DNA from: Paragemmobacter amnigenus | GTDB taxonomy: Bacteria > Pseudomonadota > Alphaproteobacteria > Rhodobacterales > Rhodobacteraceae | DNA: 64,000 bases | Direction of reading: 5' to 3' | Assembly: GCF_009908265.2 (NCBI RefSeq) | Contig: NZ_JAAATX020000001.1 | Location: forward strand, 372,001-436,000 | Shown: in pieces, positions 57,126 through 64,000 of the stretch | Numbering within the stretch: the first letter of the stretch is position 1 | Layout of the letters: every line of letters begins with the position of its first letter | Program-made: the position numbers and the translations under genes | The notes under the pieces: model-generated | Databases searched by the model: none | Seen by the model: the letters and a program-made list of their open reading frames with translations, nothing else | Told to the model about the DNA's origin: nothing

Positions 57126-57134
57126 CCTTGCCCG

Positions 57135-57178
57135 CCGGGGCGCTGCCCCGGACCCCGGAGTATTTGGGCCGAAATGAA
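57135..57178. repeat. Rhodobacteraceae-type intergenic repeat (CCCCGGAGTATTTGGG)
   Basis: CCGGGGC-GCT-GCCCCGG (57135-57151) followed by ACCCCGGAGTATTTGGGCC and GAAATGAA. From memory, very similar strings, GC-rich hairpin plus CCCGGAGTATTT, recur between genes in many Rhodobacteraceae genomes. Only one copy was noticed in this window. Confidence 0.55.
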
Positions 57179-57182
57179 ACGG

Positions 57183-57209
57183 AAAAGGCCGGAGCAATGC
57201 GCCCCGGCC
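57183..57209 (-). terminator. Rho-independent terminator after rne
   Basis: On the minus strand GGCCGGGGC-GCATT-GCTCCGGCC (one G-U pair) followed by TTTTCC. It lies 24 bp after the rne stop. Confidence 0.78.
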
Positions 57210-57232
57210 CTTGCCTGCGATGCCTTGCCGGA

Positions 57233-59938
57233 TCAGCGGCCCAGCGACCACCAGCCCTTCTTGCGCGGCTTGTTCGGGTCCTCGACCTTGGGTTCGGGTG
57301 CAGGGGCGGGGGCAATGGCCGCCACCTCTGCCTCGCCCGGATCGGCGACAAGTGCCGCCGCGGGGGCGGGCTCGGCCAGTCCCGGATCGGCGGGGAAGCT
57401 TTCGGCCACGACCGGCGCGAGTGCCGCCTCGGTGGCGACCCCGGCCTCTTTCTTGGCCTTGGTGCTGCGCGACCGGCTGGCGGGTTTCTTCGCCTTGGGC
57501 GCGGGCTCCTCTGCCGCTGCGGGGGCCTCCTCGGCCATTGCGGGGGCCGCTTCCGCCACGGGGGCGACCTCGGCCTCGGTCTTCTTCTTGGTGCTGCGCG
57601 AGCGGGTCACCTTCTTTTTCGGCGCAGGCTCCTCTTCGGGCGCTGCGGCAGCAGGGGTCTCCGCGGTCTCTGCAACCGGAGCCTCGATCACAGCCACGGG
57701 CGCGGTTTCGGTGACGGCCTCGTCGTCGTCGCCATCCTCGCCGCTCTCGCCGCCTTCGTCATCGCCTTCGCCGGCAGCCGAACCCTCGGCCCCCGCGGCG
57801 CCCTGTCCGTTGGCACCGCTGCCCTTCTTCTTGCGCCGACGGCGACGCTTCTTCTTGCCATTGCCACTGGTGCCATCGCCGCGCCCCTCGGCCGTGGCCG
57901 ATGCGGGACGGGCTTCGGTCGCCTCGGCCTCTTCGGCCTCGTCCAGATCCTCGTCGAAGGGGATGTCCTCATCCTCTTCCTCGTCCACCGGCGCGCCCAT
58001 CAGGCCCGCATGGCCCGAGATGACCGACGACACCTCAGGCACCACCCGCGTGGCGGTCTTGAACTTCTCGATCGAGAAATCGGGGCTGACCAGTGCAGGG
58101 TCGCCCTCGATCCGCACGCTCATGCCATAGCGGGCCTCGATCAGGGCGATATGCTCGCGCTTCTGGTTGATCAGGAAGTTGACGATGCCCACGGGTGCCT
58201 TGAGCAGCACTTCCTTGGACCGCTTGCGCGTGCCTTCCTCTTCCAGCGCGCGCAGGATCTGCAGGCCAAGGCTATCATCCGACCGGATCAGACCGGTGCC
58301 GTGGCAATGGGCGCAGGGCTGGGTGGTGGATTCGAGCATCCCCGGACGCAGGCGCTGGCGGCTCATCTCCATCAGGCCGAAGCCCGAAATGCGGCCGACC
58401 TGGATGCGCGCGCGGTCGGTCTTCAGCTTTTCCTTCAGACGCTTCTCGACGGCGGCGTTGTTCTTGCGCTCTTCCATGTCGATGAAGTCGATCACGATCA
58501 GACCGGCAAGGTCGCGCAGGCGGAGCTGGCGCGAAATCTCTTCCGCCGCCTCGAGGTTGGTCTTAAGTGCGGTTTCCTCGATCGAGCCTTCCTTGGTCGC
58601 GCGGCCCGAGTTCACGTCGATGGCCACCAGCGCCTCGGTCACGCCGATCACGATATAGCCGCCGGATTTCAGCTGCACGACGGGGTTGAACATCCCGCCC
58701 AGATAGCTTTCGACCTGATAGCGGGCGAAGAGCGGCATCGCCTCGTCATAGCGCTTCACCACCTTGGCGTGGCTGGGCATGATCATCCGCATGAAGTCCT
58801 TGGCGGTGCGATAGCCTGCCTCGCCCTCGACCAGAACCTCGTCGATCTCGCGGCTGTAGAGGTCGCGGATCGACCGTTTGATCAGGTTGCCTTCCTCGTA
58901 GATGGCAGCCGGAGCGATGGATTTCAGCGTCAACTCGCGGATCTGTTCCCACAGCCGCATGAGGTATTCGTAATCGCGCTTGATCTCGGCCTTGGTCCGC
59001 TTGGCCCCTGCCGTGCGGATGATCAGGCCCGCGCCTTCCGGCACCTCGATCTCGCCCGCGATCTCTTTCAGCTTCTTGCGGTCGGCGGCCTGCGTGATCT
59101 TGCGGGAAATCCCGCCGCCCCGTGCCGTGTTGGGCATCAGCACGCAATAGCGACCCGCCAGCGAAAGGTAGGTCGTCAGCGCCGCGCCCTTGTTGCCGCG
59201 CTCTTCCTTGACGACCTGGACCAGCATGATCTGCCGGACCTTGATCACTTCCTGGATCTTGTACTTGCGCGGGCGCGGTTTGCGCGGCTGGCTGATTTCC
59301 TCGGACACATCCTCATCCGCGACCGACTCGATCTCGTCGTCGGTGTCGCTGGCATGGTCCATGGCGCGATAGGGGCGCTCGCCATTCTCGCCGCCGTTGT
59401 CCGAGGCCGAGCCGCTGTCACGCTCGTGCTCGTGGCCCTCATGGTCTTGCCCATGGTCATGATCCGCACGGGTCGGCGCCGCACCCTCGTCCACCAGCGC
59501 ATCCGCACCAACGGCCTCTTCCTCGCCCAGATCGACGACATCCATGCCGCCGATCTCTTCGGTCTTGACCGCGTCGCGCTTTGCCCCTTCGGGCTTGGGC
59601 CGCGACCGGCTGCGCGAGCGGCGGTTGTCTTCCTCGTCCTGCGCGCGGTTATAGGCGCGCTCTTCCTCGAGCAGGGCCTTACGGTCCGCGACGGGGATCT
59701 GGTAATAATCCGGATGGATTTCCGCAAAGGCGAGGAAACCATGCCGGTTCCCGCCGTAATCCACGAAGGCCGCCTGAAGCGAGGGTTCGACCCGCGTCAC
59801 CTTGGCAAGGTAGATGTTCCCCGCCAGTTGCCGCTTGTTGACTGTCTCAAAGTCGAATTCCTCGACCTTGTTGCCGTCCACCACAACCACGCGGGTCTCT
59901 TCCGCATGGGTGGCGTCGATAAGCATTTTCTTTGCCAT
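57233..59938 (-). CDS. rne: Ribonuclease E
   Basis: A 901-residue endoribonuclease, core of the RNA degradosome. MAKKMLIDATHAEETRVVVV starts it, the S1 domain follows (NIYLAKVTRVEPSLQAAFVD with a long acidic insert), then the catalytic RNase E/G core with GLIVIDFIDMEERKNNAAVE (the D residues bind Mg), MEMSRQRLRPGM and the zinc-link CAHCHGTG. The tail is disordered: acidic stretches, a KKKRRRRRKKK RNA-binding patch and Ala/Pro/Glu repeats. ATG at 59938 is the family start. The gene has a long leader upstream. Confidence 0.96.
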   Translation of the reverse strand: MAKKMLIDATHAEETRVVVVDGNKVEEFDFETVNKRQLAGNIYLAKVTRVEPSLQAAFVDYGGNRHGFLAFAEIHPDYYQIPVADRKALLEEERAYNRAQDEEDNRRSRSRSRPKPEGAKRDAVKTEEIGGMDVVDLGEEEAVGADALVDEGAAPTRADHDHGQDHEGHEHERDSGSASDNGGENGERPYRAMDHASDTDDEIESVADEDVSEEISQPRKPRPRKYKIQEVIKVRQIMLVQVVKEERGNKGAALTTYLSLAGRYCVLMPNTARGGGISRKITQAADRKKLKEIAGEIEVPEGAGLIIRTAGAKRTKAEIKRDYEYLMRLWEQIRELTLKSIAPAAIYEEGNLIKRSIRDLYSREIDEVLVEGEAGYRTAKDFMRMIMPSHAKVVKRYDEAMPLFARYQVESYLGGMFNPVVQLKSGGYIVIGVTEALVAIDVNSGRATKEGSIEETALKTNLEAAEEISRQLRLRDLAGLIVIDFIDMEERKNNAAVEKRLKEKLKTDRARIQVGRISGFGLMEMSRQRLRPGMLESTTQPCAHCHGTGLIRSDDSLGLQILRALEEEGTRKRSKEVLLKAPVGIVNFLINQKREHIALIEARYGMSVRIEGDPALVSPDFSIEKFKTATRVVPEVSSVISGHAGLMGAPVDEEEDEDIPFDEDLDEAEEAEATEARPASATAEGRGDGTSGNGKKKRRRRRKKKGSGANGQGAAGAEGSAAGEGDDEGGESGEDGDDDEAVTETAPVAVIEAPVAETAETPAAAAPEEEPAPKKKVTRSRSTKKKTEAEVAPVAEAAPAMAEEAPAAAEEPAPKAKKPASRSRSTKAKKEAGVATEAALAPVVAESFPADPGLAEPAPAAALVADPGEAEVAAIAPAPAPEPKVEDPNKPRKKGWWSLGR

Positions 59939-60484
59939 GATATCCTGATGCGCCCCGGCGCGGCCGATCCGGACCGGAGCATGCTCCGGGATCGGGGTCG
60001 AACGGGACAGGGCGGCTTGTCTGGGCAAGACGGCGCGGAACAGACGGCAGGGCCATGCCCGGTGGGCATCCCTCTGCTTTCGTCATCAAAATCGCGCGCG
60101 TCATCGCGGTTCTCTTCCGGATGCCCTGCGGCATCCACCTGATAAAGCCCGCTGCGTCCTTGGACCTGACGGGCAAACTGACGACCTCTCGGCCGATCCG
60201 ACTGCGCCTTATCGCGACACCTTTCACGGCGCCTGCGACGGGGGGCAGAGAATTCCACGGCGGGCAAACCCGCGTCCTGCGACCCTAGCGGGAAAGTCGC
60301 GCAAAACACAATGGGGGAATTTGCAGGTGTGAACACAGCCGGGACTTCGGCAGCCACCGCTCAAGCGGTATCGCGCGCAGAAACCGCGCCGGAATATGAC
60401 GCATATTCCGGCTCGTCCCCGGCGGGGGCCCGATTTCTGCGTCAGAAATCGGTGCGGAATTTGCGTCAAATTCCGCTTCGGCGC
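59939..60484. other. rne leader and hairpin-rich gap
   Basis: About 550 bp between divergently read neighbours on the same strand (rne downstream, dctD ending upstream). Open frames here have no coding character. Near rne a 16-base palindrome CCGGAGCATGCTCCGG (59974-59989) may be part of a structured rne leader; long rne leaders mediate self-control in Escherichia coli. The dctD-proximal end holds hairpin repeats. Confidence 0.5.
60365..60476. repeat. Second cluster of 23-base hairpins with TGACGCA/TGCGTCA loops
   Basis: Three good copies and one decayed copy: 60389-60411 (CCGGAATA arms, loop TGACGCA), 60430-60452 (CCGATTTC arms, loop TGCGTCA), 60454-60476 (GCGGAATT arms, loop TGCGTCA), and 60365-60387 (GCGGTATC/GAAACCGC, one mismatch, loop GCGCGCA). 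The middle pair mirrors the first pair of the cluster at 53309, with the loop in the other orientation. The cluster ends eight bases from the dctD stop. Confidence 0.85.
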
Positions 60485-61813
60485 TCAGGTATATTCCGAC
60501 CGGCTCAGCCCGTATTTGGCCATCTTCTCGTTCAGCGTGCGCCGCGGCAGGCACAGCTCGTCCATCACCGCAACGATGCTGCCCTTGTGGCGGCGCATCG
60601 TGTTGTCGATCAGCATCCGCTCGAAGGCTTCGACATATTCCTTCAACGGCTTGCCCTCGGTCGTCATGGCAGGCCCCGTCGCCTCGTTATCCGCCATCAG
60701 AAGCGAGGCAATCGACCCCGACCCCCGCCGGTTCTGCAACACCGCGCGCTCCGCGATGTTGACCAACTGGCGCACATTCCCCGGCCACGGCGCCTGCAAC
60801 AGTTGCGCCGCCTCCTGCGCCGTCACCTGCGGCGCGTCGCAGCCGTATTCCTCGGCGAACTGTTCGGACATGCGGGTGAACAGCGTCAGGATATCCTCGC
60901 CCCGCACGCGCAGCGGCGGGCACAGGATCGTCATCGCCCCCAGCCGGTAATAAAGGTCCGACCGCAGCACATCTTCCAGCGTCTTGTCGGGCGCGTGTTC
61001 GTTGCAGATGGCGATGATGCGGGTTTCCGGCGGGGTGCCCTGATCGTTGATCAGCGTCAGAAGCCTCGCCTGCAAGGGCTGGCTCAGCGCCTCCACATCC
61101 TCAAGACACAGCGTGCCGCCCCGCGCCTCTTCCACCAGCGGGATCTGCCCGTCCTCGCTAGGCCCGAACAGCTTGGCCGCCAGCTGGTCCTCGGTCCATG
61201 CCGCGCAAGAGATGGTGACGAATTTCTTCGACGCCCGCGGCCCCACGGCGTGCAGCGCATGGGCCACCAGCGTCTTGCCCGTCCCCGTTTCGCCGTCGAT
61301 CAGGACGTGGCTATCGGCCTGCCCCAGATCGAGGATATCCTCGCGCAGGCGTTCCATCACCGGCGACGACCCGATCAGCTTCTTCATCAGGATCGACCCG
61401 TCGGACAGTTCCTTGCGTAGCGCGCGGTTGTCCAGCGTCAGGCGGCGGGCCTGCGTGGCGCGCTTGGCCAGTTCGGTCATCTTGTCGGGGTTGAAGGGCT
61501 TTTCCAGAAAGTCATAGGCCCCGACCCGCATCGCCTCCACCGCCATGGGCACGTCGCCATGGCCGGTGATCATGATGACGGGCAGGCCCGAATCCATGCT
61601 CATCAACCGCTTGAGAAAGGCCATCCCGTCCATGCCGGGCATCTTGATGTCACTGACCACCACGCCCGGAAATTCCGGCCCGATCCCCTTCAGCGCGTCC
61701 TCGGCACTGGCATAGGTTTCGGTGTCGAACCCTGACAGGGCCAGCCACTGGCTGATGGACTGCCGCATGTCCGCCTCGTCATCGACGATCGCCACCTTCA
61801 TCGCACGCGCCAT
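60485..61813 (-). CDS. dctD: DctD-like response regulator lacking the GAFTGA loop
   Basis: A 442-residue NtrC-family regulator. The receiver has VAIVDDEADMRQ, the phosphoacceptor Asp in VVVSDIKMPGMDG near 60 and KPFNPDKM. The AAA+ domain has Walker A GETGTGKT near 173 and RLGAMTILCPPLRVRGEDIL; a Fis-type helix-turn-helix ends it (GSIVAVMDELCLPRRTLNEK). Where sigma-54 activators have GAFTGA, this one reads KLFGPSEDGQIPLVEE, so sigma-54 contact is doubtful. The ATG at 61813 follows dctB by ten bases; an ATG at 61801 is possible. Confidence 0.88.
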   Translation of the reverse strand: MARAMKVAIVDDEADMRQSISQWLALSGFDTETYASAEDALKGIGPEFPGVVVSDIKMPGMDGMAFLKRLMSMDSGLPVIMITGHGDVPMAVEAMRVGAYDFLEKPFNPDKMTELAKRATQARRLTLDNRALRKELSDGSILMKKLIGSSPVMERLREDILDLGQADSHVLIDGETGTGKTLVAHALHAVGPRASKKFVTISCAAWTEDQLAAKLFGPSEDGQIPLVEEARGGTLCLEDVEALSQPLQARLLTLINDQGTPPETRIIAICNEHAPDKTLEDVLRSDLYYRLGAMTILCPPLRVRGEDILTLFTRMSEQFAEEYGCDAPQVTAQEAAQLLQAPWPGNVRQLVNIAERAVLQNRRGSGSIASLLMADNEATGPAMTTEGKPLKEYVEAFERMLIDNTMRRHKGSIVAVMDELCLPRRTLNEKMAKYGLSRSEYT

Positions 61814-61823
61814 ATCCACCACC

Positions 61824-63587
61824 TCATTCCGCTGCTTCGACTTCCTTGCCCATCAGGGGCAACTGCATCTCGAAGACCGCACCGCCACCTTCGGCATTGC
61901 GCGCCGTCAGGCGCCCGCCAAGGTCCGTCACGATCCCCGAGGATATGGCAAGGCCGAGCCCCACCCCCTCTCCGGGCTTCTTCGTCGTGTAGAAGGGCTC
62001 GAACAGGTTATCCAAATCCTTGATTCCGGTGCCGTTGTCGCGCACCGCCAGCATCGCCACATCGCCCGAGGACAGGATCAGGTCGATCTGCGGATCGGCC
62101 CTGTCCCGCGTCGCGTCCAGCGCGTTGCGCAACAGGTTGATGATGACCTGCTCCAGCCGGATACGGTCGGCCATCACCATGACCGGCGTACGCGGCAGGG
62201 TGCGCGTGATCTTCACGACGCGCAGCTTCAGTTGCGGTTCCATCATCGACAGGGCGCCGGACAGGGCCGATCGCAGATCGACCGGCTCGAAGGCCTCGCC
62301 ACCCTTGCGGGCATAGGATTTCAGCTGCCGCGTGATCGCGCCCATGCGTTCGATCAGGTCGTCGATCCGCTGGAACGAGGACAGCGCCTCCTCCGGCCGC
62401 TTCCTCTGCAGCAGCAGGCGCGCCCCCGCCAGATAGGTCTTCATCGCCGCCAGCGGCTGGTTCAGCTCGTGGCTCACCGCCGCCGACATCTCGCCCAGCG
62501 CGGCCAGCTTGGACGATTGCGCCAGCGTCAGTTCCGCCACCTCGAGGTCCTTCTGCACCTTCTCGCGTTCCGCGATCTCGCGTTGCAGGCGCGCGTTCAG
62601 CAGCCGCAGTTCCGCCGATTCCCGCTGGAAACTCATGCTCTGCGACCACGCCTTGCGCGACAGGACATAGAAGGTCAGCGCCATCAGGATCGCAAACCCC
62701 ATGATCTCCAGCGCCAGAATCCCGTTCACCCGTTCCCGGACCGAGTCATAGGCGGTGAAGGTGATCATCCGCCAGCCGCGGAAGGGCACCCGCGCCTCGG
62801 TCTTCATCACCGCCTCGCCGCGCACATAGGCGTCCGGCGCGCTCTGCGTCCAGTCCGCCGTCGCCTGCAAGGCACGGCTCAGCGCGGATGGCGCATCCCG
62901 TACCGCCAGCGCCTCGGCCATCGGCAGACCGCGCCAGCGCGGCTCGGTCGCAAGGATCACCGTGCCTTCGCTGTTCGTGACCAGAACCGCGTCCTGCAAC
63001 CCCGCCCAGGCGCGTTCGTATTTCATCAGGTCGACCGCCACCACGATCACCCCCGACGGCTTGCCATCCACCAGAACCGCGCGGGAATAGGTAAAGTCGA
63101 ACCCGCCTCCTTCGCGCGCCTGCGCGGTAAAGACGGTGTCCTTGTTCCGCTGCGCCTCGACGAAATAGGGGGTGCCGCGGTGGTTGGTGCCCAGAAGGTT
63201 GCGGTTCGTCGCCGCCACCGTCCGCGCATCCCCGTCGATAAGCAGGATCGACGCCACCCCGATTTCCGACTGCACGCGGATCAGCTTCTGCGAGGTGCGC
63301 GAGAAGTCGCGGGTCTTCAACGCCTCGACCAACGCGGGATCGCCCGCCAGCAGCAAGGGCACGACCGAGGTGCGCTGCAACTCGGACACCATGTTGCCGG
63401 AATAGAGCGCAAGGCGAAGCTCGGCGCGGTTGCGCGTCGTCTCGGTGAACCTTTCCGACAGCCAGCGGTTGGTGACCAGCACCACCCCGACGGCCAACAG
63501 CACCAGAAGCGCGACAACCAGTTTCACCCGCCAGGAAATGCCCGGCGGCGCATCAGTGTCGTTTGTCGGAAGTCCGGCGTCCTGCAT
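61824..63587 (-). CDS. dctB: DctB-like sensor histidine kinase
   Basis: A 587-residue membrane kinase. Two membrane segments (VKLVVALLVLLAVGVVLVTN near 21-40 and LEIMGFAILMALTFYVLS near 295) bracket a periplasmic double-Cache sensor of about 250 residues, followed by a coiled coil, the H-box MSAAVSHELNQPLAAMKTYL, N-box VIINLLRNALDAT, and G-boxes VRDNGTGIKD and GVGLGLAIS. In relatives it senses C4-dicarboxylates and phosphorylates DctD. The dct transporter genes are not in the window, so the ligand is inferred only. Confidence 0.9.
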   Translation of the reverse strand: MQDAGLPTNDTDAPPGISWRVKLVVALLVLLAVGVVLVTNRWLSERFTETTRNRAELRLALYSGNMVSELQRTSVVPLLLAGDPALVEALKTRDFSRTSQKLIRVQSEIGVASILLIDGDARTVAATNRNLLGTNHRGTPYFVEAQRNKDTVFTAQAREGGGFDFTYSRAVLVDGKPSGVIVVAVDLMKYERAWAGLQDAVLVTNSEGTVILATEPRWRGLPMAEALAVRDAPSALSRALQATADWTQSAPDAYVRGEAVMKTEARVPFRGWRMITFTAYDSVRERVNGILALEIMGFAILMALTFYVLSRKAWSQSMSFQRESAELRLLNARLQREIAEREKVQKDLEVAELTLAQSSKLAALGEMSAAVSHELNQPLAAMKTYLAGARLLLQRKRPEEALSSFQRIDDLIERMGAITRQLKSYARKGGEAFEPVDLRSALSGALSMMEPQLKLRVVKITRTLPRTPVMVMADRIRLEQVIINLLRNALDATRDRADPQIDLILSSGDVAMLAVRDNGTGIKDLDNLFEPFYTTKKPGEGVGLGLAISSGIVTDLGGRLTARNAEGGGAVFEMQLPLMGKEVEAAE

Positions 63588-63645
63588 GGCGCCAATCTAG
63601 GCCCGCCCCGCCCCGCCCTTCAAGCCGAAGGCCGGTCGCGGGCCG

Positions 63646-64000
63646 TCACGCAAGCGTCAACCCGCCCATCAGCGCGCGGAACATGGCCGCGCCATCGGTG
63701 CCGCCCTGCACGGGGTCCACCACCCGCTCGGGGTGGGGCATCATGCCCAGCACGCGGCGGTTCTCCGACAGGATGCCCGCGATATCGGCCATCGACCCGT
63801 TCGGATTCGCGGCATAGGTAAAGGCGATGCGATCCTCGCCCTGCAACCGCGCCAGACCGTCCGCGTCGATCGTGTAATTGCCGTCATGATGCGCGACCGG
63901 CACCGTGATCGCCTGCCCCTTGGCATAACCGGCGGTAAAGGCGCTGTCGGCGGTAGCGACATTCAGCGTCAGCATCTTGCAGACGAATTTCAGCCCCGCA
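63646..64000 (-). CDS. purQ: Phosphoribosylformylglycinamidine synthase subunit PurQ, C-terminal part
   Basis: The last 117 codons of the glutaminase subunit of FGAM synthase; the gene continues past the right edge. GLKFVCKMLTLNV, TVPVAHHDGNYTID and MMPHPERVVDP are visible; the last carries the catalytic His and Glu of class I glutaminases. The nucleophilic Cys lies outside the window. It supplies ammonia to PurL together with PurS, encoded 27 kb to the left. Confidence 0.92.
   Translation of the reverse strand, partial: AGLKFVCKMLTLNVATADSAFTAGYAKGQAITVPVAHHDGNYTIDADGLARLQGEDRIAFTYAANPNGSMADIAGILSENRRVLGMMPHPERVVDPVQGGTDGAAMFRALMGGLTLA

Noticed and set aside
57128-60142. 1004-codon open frame on the plus strand opposite rne
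   Set aside because: It mirrors the rne codon pattern and has only low-complexity runs; rne has complete catalytic motifs on the minus strand.

Overview
The window looks like about 64 kb of chromosome from a high-GC alphaproteobacterium of the Rhodobacteraceae. This is inferred from gene content and order: lysC beside ptsP, a DUF1476 (ATPase zeta) gene, sspB-fumC-DUF4169-RHH in a row, an LPS-core mannosyltransferase with GDP-mannose genes, DctB/DctD, and a cupin of the DMSP-lyase type. No rRNA, CRISPR array, prophage or insertion sequence was seen.

Layout. (1) 1-5.6 kb: envelope block with manB (cut by the window edge), hemP, waaA (Kdo transferase), a late acyltransferase, a family-4 glycosyltransferase and manC. 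(2) 5.7-34.4 kb: a dense accessory region of stress, redox and surface genes. It holds two Crp/Fnr-type regulators, a flavin monooxygenase-like protein, a host-attachment protein, a c-type cytochrome, a curli-like cluster (LuxR-type regulator, putative outer-membrane barrel, CsgH, two curlins), a BON/DUF2267/kinase-like operon, a universal stress protein, a Tat-signal nitroreductase, and an operon running from a Tat-signal E1-alpha and E1-beta through a zinc-ribbon protein and two c-type cytochromes to an MBOAT/SGNH O-acyltransferase pair. Then come Hsp20, a phosphoribosyltransferase, two-component proteins, an Fnr protein with cysteines placed for an Fe-S cluster, a small lipoprotein and a three-gene ABC exporter. 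(3) 34.7-64 kb: a tRNA-Thr and then mostly housekeeping genes: alcohol dehydrogenase, purS, purC, ATPase zeta, homocysteine methyltransferase, aspartokinase, ptsP, methylthioadenosine salvage (mtnP, apt), chromate transporter, sspB, fumC, a P450 operon, ccdA, tusA, rne, dctB/dctD and the end of purQ.

The accessory region is tied together by about a dozen 14-bp Fnr-type dyads (half-sites like TTGAC and GTCAA around a 4-bp spacer, often GGCC). Eight of them end 54-74 bp before a chosen start codon. One reveals a 55-residue lipoprotein gene and one precedes a stretch with no gene. The simplest reading is an oxygen- or redox-responsive regulon driven by the Fnr protein at 28863-29693, similar in content to low-oxygen stress islands elsewhere.

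The most unusual content is (a) an E1-type thiamine-diphosphate dehydrogenase whose alpha subunit carries a full Tat signal and whose operon encodes two c-type cytochromes, suggesting 2-oxoacid oxidation in the periplasm; (b) a compact curli locus with no CsgE/F/G in view but with a LuxR-type regulator translationally coupled to a putative barrel protein; and (c) two families of intergenic structured repeats in the right half, one with conserved seven-base loops on varying stems, one a two-hairpin element with a conserved tail. All functions are inferred from reading the sequence; no database search was run.
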